From contig JAFVFA010000153.1 of assembly GCA_017475725.1 (NCBI GenBank), positions 1 through 6,232 on the forward strand: a DNA stretch of 6,232 bases, given 5' to 3'. Source of the DNA: Spirochaetales bacterium. Lineage in GTDB: Bacteria; Spirochaetota; Spirochaetia; Sphaerochaetales; Sphaerochaetaceae. A program made the position numbers and the translations under genes. The notes below the pieces were generated by a model, which did no database searches, was not told the DNA's origin, and saw only the letters and a program-made list of their open reading frames with translations. Shown here piece after piece: positions 1 to 4,958 of this stretch. Within the stretch, counting starts at the first letter, position 1; each line of letters begins with the position of its first letter.

Positions 1-64
1 AGGTCATTTCGGCGGCAGGCTTGTTTTTTCAGCCATTTATTTAGTATTTATTTTCAATCCCTGC

Positions 65-100
65 TTGTAAATGGAATTTCAATCATAGTATGATTATGAT
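65..100 (+). promoter_or_regulatory. Candidate promoter and palindrome before the hydrolase operon
   Basis: A TTGTAA hexamer (65-70) lies 18 bases before TATGAT (89-94), which differs from the sigma70 -10 consensus at one position. A second TATGAT follows directly (95-100), so two overlapping -10 registers are possible. The first -10 is the right arm of a perfect odd palindrome, AATCATA-G-TATGATT (81-95), which could also be a regulator site. The implied leader is about 70 bases. The hexamers and palindrome are seen directly; promoter activity is inferred, and the -35 match is only moderate. Confidence 0.4.
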
Positions 101-164
101 AGTCAACCTGTATAGGTTTTTAATATAGATTCGTTTTTCCGGAAGACACCTTCTGGATTTCATT

Positions 165-171
165 GGGGGTT
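165..171 (+). promoter_or_regulatory. Ribosome binding site that sets the hydrolase start
   Basis: The G-rich run GGGGGTT ends about 7 bases before ATG 178 and is the only Shine-Dalgarno-like sequence here. A possible in-frame TTG at 163 overlaps this run and has no binding site of its own, so 178 is the better start. Confidence 0.55.
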
Positions 172-177
172 ATAGCT

Positions 178-1101
178 ATGGCGGATAATTATTTCGTCTG
201 TTCAGATGGTCATAAATTGGCCTATAACCTCTGGTTGCCTTCTCCTAATACGGAAATCAAAGCTTTTCTGCAGATCCTCCACGGCATGGCCGAGTATTCT
301 GACCGTTACGCCAGATTTGCGGAATATTTAAATAAATTGGGTATCGCGGTCTTCGCCGCAGATCATAGAGGACATGGAGCATCAGCAACAGAGGATGATC
401 TGGGTTGGTTTGCTGAGAGCGACGGATGGAACAGGGTTTCAGAGGACGCTTTCGAGATAGCCAACTTCATCACTTCACAGTACAGCGTGAATACAACCTT
501 CCTCATGGGACACAGCATGGGGAGTTTCATGGCCAGAACGGTGATGGTCAAGCATCCTGATTTCTATTCAGGTGTGATCATCATGGGTACAGGTTGCAGC
601 AAGGGAGTAGTTGGAAAGATTGGTAAGTTATTGTGTAAGAGGGAGATACGCAAGAACGGTTCCAAGTCGCCGGGAGTCTTGATGAACAAGCTCTCATTCG
701 GTGCCTACAACAAGCCCTTCGAGCCTGCAATGACCGATTTCGACTGGCTGTCACGTGATGCGAAGGAAGTCGAGAAGTACGTCAAGGACGACAAGTGCGG
801 TTTCCTCTGCACAAACGGCTTCTTCTATGACCTGCTGACAGGTGTGGAGTTCGCGAACAGCAAGGCCAACGCCGAGACCCTTCCGAAGGACCTTCCGCTT
901 CTCATAATCAGCGGTGACATGGATCCTGTCGGTGACCTCGGCAAGGGTGTCAGGAAGGTCTACAACCTCTACACCAGCGCTGGAATCGCTGATGTCTCCC
1001 TTGAGCTTGTTCCGGGAGCCCGTCATGAGCTTCTGAACGAAACCAACAAGAAGGAGATATATGGCATTCTGGCCAAGTGGCTTGAGAACCATATCGATTA
1101 A
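178..1101 (+). CDS. Alpha/beta hydrolase, monoacylglycerol lipase / lysophospholipase-like
   Basis: A 307-residue serine hydrolase of the alpha/beta fold (Hydrolase_4 / serine aminopeptidase S33, PldB-like group). Visible motifs in order are the oxyanion-hole HGMAE at 35-39, DHRGHG at 62-67, the nucleophile elbow GHSMG at 111-115 with Ser113, the acid in SGDMDPVG at 246-252 (probably Asp249), and the catalytic His283 in GARHELLNE. The triad is complete. A cap region lies at about 140-220. No signal peptide is seen, so the enzyme is probably cytoplasmic. Relatives hydrolyse monoacylglycerols, lysophospholipids or other small esters; the substrate cannot be read from sequence. The length is normal for the family. 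It is the first gene of a likely three-gene operon, with the next gene starting three bases after its stop. The start at ATG 178 is preferred over TTG 163. Family assignment is firm; exact activity is inferred. Confidence 0.9.
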   Translation: MADNYFVCSDGHKLAYNLWLPSPNTEIKAFLQILHGMAEYSDRYARFAEYLNKLGIAVFAADHRGHGASATEDDLGWFAESDGWNRVSEDAFEIANFITSQYSVNTTFLMGHSMGSFMARTVMVKHPDFYSGVIIMGTGCSKGVVGKIGKLLCKREIRKNGSKSPGVLMNKLSFGAYNKPFEPAMTDFDWLSRDAKEVEKYVKDDKCGFLCTNGFFYDLLTGVEFANSKANAETLPKDLPLLIISGDMDPVGDLGKGVRKVYNLYTSAGIADVSLELVPGARHELLNETNKKEIYGILAKWLENHID

Positions 1102-1104
1102 AGG

Positions 1105-1959
1105 ATGCTGTCCAAAGAAAATAACAAACATTCTCTCAGCCTTGTGAAGCTTGGCAAGAGCTTCGGTGAGCAGTTCTCCGAAAGCTCTGCCAGCATGTTG
1201 GCAAACGGCATGGTCTACTCCACGCTTATAGCGGTGGTGCCATGCCTTGCCGTCATCTACACAGTGCTGAACGTCTTCGGGGTGCTGGATCCCTTCATGG
1301 CCCTCATAGAGGACTGGGTGGTCCAGACCTTCGGCTCGGATACCGGAGCGAACCTGGTGGGCTACCTGCGCGTGTTCACCCAGAACGCCATGGGAACCGG
1401 CATAATAAGCATATTGTCGTTCAGTGTGACCTTCATACTGCTCATAGACAAGCTGTTCACCTGCGTGAACAAGATCTTCCATGCCAACAAGCAGGGGAAT
1501 CCCGTCCTCAGGTACGTAAAGTACGTGGGGATAATAGCTGTGGCCATCCTGTCAATCGTGGTCATGGTCTACACCACAGTGCGCTTCAACTCGCTTTCCC
1601 TTGAGATCAGGGGCATAGATGCCCTGAGCAAGGTGCAGAAGCTGATCAACAGAGTGGTCCCGTATGGCATGGTCTTTGGTCTGATGCTGCTTGTGAACCT
1701 GTTCGTCCCGAACGTCCAGGTACGCTTCAAATCAGCCCTTGTGGGCTCCGTCTTCGGGTCAGTGGGTGTTGTGGGACTGCTTTTCATCTTCCAGTTCGTG
1801 GTCCAGAAATCGGTCAAATACTCCGTGATATACGGATCTCTGGCGACTTTGATGTTCTTCTTCCTGTTCCTGTCCTATTTCTGGAAGATAGTGTTCGCAT
1901 CCATAACCCTGACCTATGTCTTCCAGAGCGAAACCTCCGGAATCGCGTACCACATATGA
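1105..1959 (+). CDS. YihY/BrkB-family inner membrane protein
   Basis: A 284-residue polytopic membrane protein with about six hydrophobic segments at roughly 38-60, 98-118, 138-160, 183-203, 208-235 and 243-270. This is the usual layout and length of the YihY/virulence factor BrkB family (formerly mis-named RNase BN). Family-like motifs are the N-terminal ANGMVYSTLIAVVPCLAVIY, the VPNVQVRFKSALVGS stretch at 201-215, and YGSLATLMFFFLFLSYFW at 243-260. The function of the family is not settled; roles in transport or envelope lipid handling have been suggested. The gene starts three bases after the hydrolase stop, and its stop overlaps the manA start as ATGA. The start is slightly odd: the only Shine-Dalgarno-like bases (AAGG, 1101-1104) abut the ATG with no spacer, so translation may depend on ribosomes ending the hydrolase gene. 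A GTG at 1144 is a less likely start. Confidence 0.85.
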   Translation: MLSKENNKHSLSLVKLGKSFGEQFSESSASMLANGMVYSTLIAVVPCLAVIYTVLNVFGVLDPFMALIEDWVVQTFGSDTGANLVGYLRVFTQNAMGTGIISILSFSVTFILLIDKLFTCVNKIFHANKQGNPVLRYVKYVGIIAVAILSIVVMVYTTVRFNSLSLEIRGIDALSKVQKLINRVVPYGMVFGLMLLVNLFVPNVQVRFKSALVGSVFGSVGVVGLLFIFQFVVQKSVKYSVIYGSLATLMFFFLFLSYFWKIVFASITLTYVFQSETSGIAYHI

Positions 1960-3080
1960 ACGGAATAATCGGAATCAGACCTGTAATCAAGGACTATGCA
2001 TGGGGCAACGACGCCTTCATAGCGGATCTTCTGGGACTTGAGCATGATGGTCCCAGGGCCGAGCTCTGGATGGGTGCCCACAGACAGGGCAGCGCCACAT
2101 TGGAGGGGACGGGGGAGAGACTCAGTGACTTCCTTGATGTGAACGGATCGTTCGCAGGGCTTGAGAACGCTGACAGCTTCCCGTTCCTTTTCAAGATCCT
2201 GGCCATTGCGCAGACTCTGAGCATACAGTGCCATCCTGACGCTGAGCAGGCAAGGGCAGGCTATGAAGCCGAGTCTGACAAGCACGGCACGGTTGACAGA
2301 AAGGACTGGAACTACCAGGATTCCAATCCCAAGGCCGAGATGCTGTACGCACTGACACCTGTCAGGGCCATGTGCGGATTCAGAAGATTCGAAGACATTG
2401 TGGAACTTCTCAAAAAGGCTGTCCCAAACCTTTATTCAGATCATCTTGCCGAATTCGGCACAATAAAGGAAGTCTTTGACACCATATACAGGCTGGACAG
2501 CGACGCTTTGGCCTTCGGTGAGGCGGAGCTTCTGAAAAACAGTGAAGAGCTTGCGGAGCCGATTCGCTCCCTGGTCAAGGAGCTGGGAGACAGGTACTTC
2601 GGGGATCCTGGCGTGTTCATGCCGCTCATGCTGAACATTGTTGACCTTGAGCCTGGGCAGGCCATCTACCTGAAGCCCAGGGTCCTTCATGCCTACATAA
2701 GCGGAAACGGTGTGGAGCTCATGAACAACTCGGACAACGTGCTGAGGGCAGGGCTCACCAGAAAGCACATGGACGTGGACGAGCTTGAGAAGGTCATGTA
2801 CGCAGAGAGCTACGATGCAAAGCCCATGGAGAGCGTCTCGGACCAGGGAGGTACTCATTTCGTGTGCGAGGGCGGCTTCACCCTCACGGTCATGGCCTCC
2901 GGCAGATACACCAACACCATAGGCGGTCCAAGGATCCTGATATGCACTGAGGGGCAGGCGGTACTGAACGGGGACTACACCCTTGCCAAGGGTCAGTGCT
3001 GCATTGTGGGAAGCCAGGTCACAAGTCTGGATGTTGATGCAGACGGCGCCACAGTGTTCATGGCAAGCGCAAATCCATAA
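1956..3080 (+). CDS. manA: Mannose-6-phosphate isomerase, class I
   Basis: A 374-residue type I phosphomannose isomerase, a cytosolic zinc enzyme that interconverts mannose-6-phosphate and fructose-6-phosphate. It links mannose use to glycolysis and to GDP-mannose supply. Family landmarks are KDYAWG at 12-17, AELWMGAH at 35-42, SIQCHPD at 89-95, NPKAEMLYALTP at 124-135, CGFR at 140-143, LHAYISGNGVELMNNSDNVLRAGLT at 244-268 and a C-terminal beta domain. By alignment to known enzymes, the zinc ligands should be Gln91, His93, Glu128 and His245, with the catalytic arginine at Arg265; all are present. The usual NHKPE motif reads NPKAE here, keeping the Lys and Glu. The start overlaps the preceding stop by four bases and has no strong Shine-Dalgarno site, so coupling is likely. 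The length is within the normal family range. Confidence 0.93.
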   Translation: MNGIIGIRPVIKDYAWGNDAFIADLLGLEHDGPRAELWMGAHRQGSATLEGTGERLSDFLDVNGSFAGLENADSFPFLFKILAIAQTLSIQCHPDAEQARAGYEAESDKHGTVDRKDWNYQDSNPKAEMLYALTPVRAMCGFRRFEDIVELLKKAVPNLYSDHLAEFGTIKEVFDTIYRLDSDALAFGEAELLKNSEELAEPIRSLVKELGDRYFGDPGVFMPLMLNIVDLEPGQAIYLKPRVLHAYISGNGVELMNNSDNVLRAGLTRKHMDVDELEKVMYAESYDAKPMESVSDQGGTHFVCEGGFTLTVMASGRYTNTIGGPRILICTEGQAVLNGDYTLAKGQCCIVGSQVTSLDVDADGATVFMASANP

Positions 3081-3121
3081 TCGACAATTTTAAAAGGAAG
3101 AAAGGGCAGTTAAGTTTAATT

Positions 3122-3166
3122 TTGCGTTTAGTTGTTATTATGATAACACTATGTTAAAAAACGCAA
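3122..3166. repeat. Outer 8-bp inverted repeat around the operator-like cluster
   Basis: TTGCGTTT (3122-3129) and AAACGCAA (3159-3166) are perfect inverted copies separated by 29 bases and enclose the 16-bp TGTTAT/ATAACA palindrome. They could form a cruciform or RNA stem, or act as a second pair of protein half-sites. Their presence is directly seen; their role is unknown. Confidence 0.4.
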
Positions 3167-3193
3167 CAAAAACAATTGACCTTTTAACATGTT
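3133..3193. promoter_or_regulatory. Operator-like cluster of TGTTA/TAACA motifs
   Basis: A 16-bp site TGTTAT-TATG-ATAACA occupies 3133-3148. It is followed after three bases by another TGTTA (3152-3156), and a TTAACA (3184-3189) forms a 9-bp perfect inverted repeat with ATGTTAAAA (3151-3159 with 3182-3190). An 8-bp palindrome AACATGTT covers 3186-3193. The motifs overlap the distal -10 box and sit in the spacer of the proximal promoter, where a bound protein could block polymerase. TGTTA-N6-TAACA has the half-site spacing of CRP/FNR-type sites and the length of the E. coli DeoR operator. The actual regulator is unknown. Confidence 0.45.
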
Positions 3194-3215
3194 TCATTGT
3201 ATTCCAAAGTGACTT

Positions 3216-3220
3216 GGAGG
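3216..3220 (+). promoter_or_regulatory. Ribosome binding site that sets the symporter start
   Basis: A strong GGAGG lies six bases before ATG 3227. It overrides an in-frame TTG at 3197 that would add ten residues, has no binding site, and lies within the candidate -10 region. Confidence 0.8.
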
Positions 3221-3226
3221 TTTTCT

Positions 3227-4771
3227 ATGATCATCAAGATTCTGCTTCTTGTTGTTTTCTTCGGAATCATGGTCGGTGTCGGACTGATCTGCCGCAAACA
3301 GGCCAGGGATGTCCACGGCTTCGTGCTGGGCGGACGCAATGTAGGTCCATGGCTCTCGGCATTCGCCTATGGAACAAGCTACTTCTCTGCTGTCATTTTC
3401 GTCGGCTATGCCGGCCAGTTCGGTTGGAAGTTCGGAATCGCCTCCACATGGGTCGGACTTGGGAACGCCTTCATAGGCTCCCTTCTGGCCTGGTCCATAC
3501 TGGGCAGAAGGACAAGAATCATGACCCAGCACCTGAAGTCTGCCACAATGCCGCAGTTCTTCGAGGCCAGATTCAACAGCAAATCACTTAAACTTATATC
3601 ATCCATAATAATATTCGTCTTCCTGATCCCATATACGGCATCGCTCTACAACGGTCTCAGCCGACTGTTCGGAATGGGCTTCAACGTCGACTACACAGTC
3701 TGCATCATAGTCATGGCAGCGCTCACTGCAGTCTACGTCATTGCCGGAGGCTACATGGCCACAGCGGTCAACGACTTCATCCAGGGCCTGATAATGCTGG
3801 GTGGGATTGTGGCCATAATCGCATCGGTACTGAAGATAAACGGAGGCTTCATAGGCTCCCTGAACGCTCTGGCCGCCGTCAGCGACGCCTCTGTGTCCAC
3901 TACGCCGGGCATCTTCGCATCCTTCTTCGGACCTGATCCGTTCAGCTTGCTCTGTGTTGTGATACTGACCTCTCTGGGAACCTGGGGGCTTCCGCAGATG
4001 GTGCAGAAGTTCTACGCCATCAAGAGCGAGAATGACATCCACAAGGGAACAGTCATCTCCACGGTCTTCGCCATAGTCGTCGCAGGAGGGTGCTACTTCC
4101 TTGGCGGATTCGGAAGGCTGTTCAATGTCAATGTCGCCGCAGAAGGCTACGATGCAATCATCCCGGCCATGCTCTCCAACCTGTCCCCGGTGGTCTTCGG
4201 AGTCGCCCTTGTTCTGGTGCTCTCGGCCTCCATGTCCACGCTGTCATCACTGGTACTGGCTTCCAGCTCCACGCTTACGCTGGACTTCATCGACCCTGTC
4301 TTCCTGGGCAACCGGAAGGAGGAGAGGAAGAACCTGCCCATCATCAGGATCTTCATCGCCGTGTTCATCCTGATCTCCGCCGTGATAGCGATAATCCAGT
4401 ACAAGAAGAACGTGACCTTCATAGCGCAGCTCATGGGCCTGTCCTGGGGAGCCCTTGCCGGATCCTTCCTGGCTCCGTTCCTCTATAGCCTGTACTGGAG
4501 AAAGACGACCAAGGCATCCTGCATAGCCTGCTTCATCTGGGGTTCTGCCCTGATGCTTGCCAACATGCTCTTCAAATCTAGCTTCCCGGCTGTGCTGCAG
4601 AGCCCGATCAACTGCGGAGCCTTCGCAATGTTGGGTGGAATGGTGATTGTGCCCATAGTGAGCGCCTTCACCAGGAAGCTTTCCAAGGAAGAGGTCGATT
4701 CCGTCTTCTCCTGCTACGACAAGAAGGTCCTTGCTCCAATCAAGGATGTCCTAAGTGATGTGAACGCATGA
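3227..4771 (+). CDS. Sodium:solute symporter (SSS family)
   Basis: A 514-residue integral membrane transporter with about 13 hydrophobic segments, matching the topology and length of the SSS family (PutP, PanF and SGLT relatives, LeuT fold). Family signatures are FVLGGRNVGPWLSAFAYGTSYFSA from about 32, GGYMATAVNDFIQG at 174-187, GLPQMVQKFYAIKS at 254-267, and SASMSTLSSLVLASSS at 333-348. Within the last motif, Ser337 and Thr338 line up with the PutP Na2-site pair Ser340/Thr341, so sodium coupling is likely intact. The substrate cannot be called; members carry proline, pantothenate, sugars, sialic acid and other solutes. manA upstream is only weak grounds for a sugar-related one. The gene has its own control region and a hairpin 37 bases after the stop, so it may be a single-gene transcript. 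The start at ATG 3227 is set by GGAGG. Confidence 0.9.
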   Translation: MIIKILLLVVFFGIMVGVGLICRKQARDVHGFVLGGRNVGPWLSAFAYGTSYFSAVIFVGYAGQFGWKFGIASTWVGLGNAFIGSLLAWSILGRRTRIMTQHLKSATMPQFFEARFNSKSLKLISSIIIFVFLIPYTASLYNGLSRLFGMGFNVDYTVCIIVMAALTAVYVIAGGYMATAVNDFIQGLIMLGGIVAIIASVLKINGGFIGSLNALAAVSDASVSTTPGIFASFFGPDPFSLLCVVILTSLGTWGLPQMVQKFYAIKSENDIHKGTVISTVFAIVVAGGCYFLGGFGRLFNVNVAAEGYDAIIPAMLSNLSPVVFGVALVLVLSASMSTLSSLVLASSSTLTLDFIDPVFLGNRKEERKNLPIIRIFIAVFILISAVIAIIQYKKNVTFIAQLMGLSWGALAGSFLAPFLYSLYWRKTTKASCIACFIWGSALMLANMLFKSSFPAVLQSPINCGAFAMLGGMVIVPIVSAFTRKLSKEEVDSVFSCYDKKVLAPIKDVLSDVNA

Positions 4772-4808
4772 AGATATTCCATTAAGTAAATTCTCCTTAC
4801 AAATTACC

Positions 4809-4844
4809 GGAGCCACCCTGACCAGGTGGCTCCACCTTTGTAAT
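4809..4844 (+). terminator. Hairpin, likely rho-independent terminator of the symporter gene
   Basis: GGAGCCACC (4809-4817) and GGTGGCTCC (4825-4833) form a perfect 9-bp GC-rich stem with a 7-base loop, 37 bases after the symporter stop. The trailing ACCTTTGTAAT has only a short, interrupted T run, so termination may be incomplete. It is the only strong hairpin in the gap and separates the symporter from the ATPase promoter. Confidence 0.6.
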
Positions 4845-4861
4845 GACGGCTTACCAATGCC

Positions 4862-4943
4862 AAAAATCTTGATTTGGTGTAGGTTTTGGGTTTTAAAAAT
4901 CTTGATTTGGTGCGAAATCTGTCTTACAATTTCCTTGATTTGG
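4862..4943 (+). repeat. Three direct repeats of CTTGATTTGG with a 33-bp period
   Basis: CTTGATTTGG occurs at 4868-4877, 4901-4910 and 4934-4943, each exactly 33 bases after the previous one. The first two copies share 18 identical bases, AAAAATCTTGATTTGGTG (4862-4879 and 4895-4912); the third keeps the 10-base core. The sequence between cores is not conserved, which argues against a recent simple tandem duplication and for selection on, or recombination at, the core. About three DNA helical turns separate the copies, so they lie on nearly the same face. They occupy the promoter region of the ATPase gene. Confidence 0.8.
4902..4930 (+). promoter_or_regulatory. Candidate sigma70-type promoter of the ATPase gene
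   Basis: TTGATT (4902-4907, four of six consensus positions) lies 17 bases before TACAAT (4925-4930, five of six). The -35 hexamer is inside the second CTTGATTTGG repeat. Transcription would begin near 4937, within the third repeat, giving a leader of about 22 bases. This is the best promoter match in the window. The first repeat also places TTGATT (4869-4874) 17 bases before TTTAAA (4892-4897), a weaker alternative. Confidence 0.55.
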
Positions 4944-4945
4944 AG
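4942..4945 (+). promoter_or_regulatory. Possible ribosome binding site of the ATPase gene
   Basis: GGAG overlaps the end of the third repeat. It is 13 bases from ATG 4959, which is long, and 4 bases from an in-frame TTG at 4950, which is short. The protein family normally begins at the MKRKI-type N-terminus, which favours ATG 4959. Confidence 0.35.
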
Positions 4946-4958
4946 CATTTTGCAGGAT

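Larger units (their letters stand above)
3116..3205 (+). promoter_or_regulatory. Candidate promoters of the symporter gene
   Basis: Two possible promoters lie in this AT-rich gap. The proximal one pairs TTGACC (3176-3181, one mismatch to the -35 consensus) with TGTATT (3198-3203) at 16 bases, giving a leader of only about 17 bases before ATG 3227. The distal one uses TATGAT (3139-3144) with a weak TTAATT (3116-3121) at 17 bases. Both overlap the TGTTA/TAACA inverted motifs described separately. No clear terminator follows manA, so read-through from the upstream operon is also possible. The choice between them is inference. Confidence 0.35.

Noticed and set aside
163..177. TTG start for the hydrolase five codons upstream
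   Set aside because: The TTG overlaps the G-rich ribosome binding site that serves ATG 178.
751..1482. A 243-codon open frame on the minus strand across the hydrolase/YihY junction
   Set aside because: It lies antisense to two well-supported genes, its translation is rich in His, Gln and Val without recognisable motifs, and it has no supported start. It is a codon-bias shadow.
3197..3226. TTG start for the symporter ten codons upstream
   Set aside because: GGAGG at the right distance from ATG 3227 lies inside this extension, and the usual SSS N-terminus begins at 3227.
3151..3591. A 146-codon + strand open frame starting in the operator region
   Set aside because: It is out of frame with the symporter for most of its length, Cys/Arg rich, and begins inside the control region without a ribosome binding site.
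3599..4042. A 147-codon minus-strand open frame inside the symporter gene
   Set aside because: It is antisense to conserved SSS segments, and its composition (Asp, Tyr, Cys, His rich) shows no family features.
4714..4782. Minus-strand 22-codon peptide preceded by an AAGGAG-like sequence
   Set aside because: It is very short, overlaps the symporter 3' end, has a long spacer from the AAGGAG, and shows no sign of conservation in the sequence.
4862..4943. CRISPR array
   Set aside because: There are only three copies, the shared core is 10-18 bases, spacing is too short for usual spacers, and no cas genes are present.
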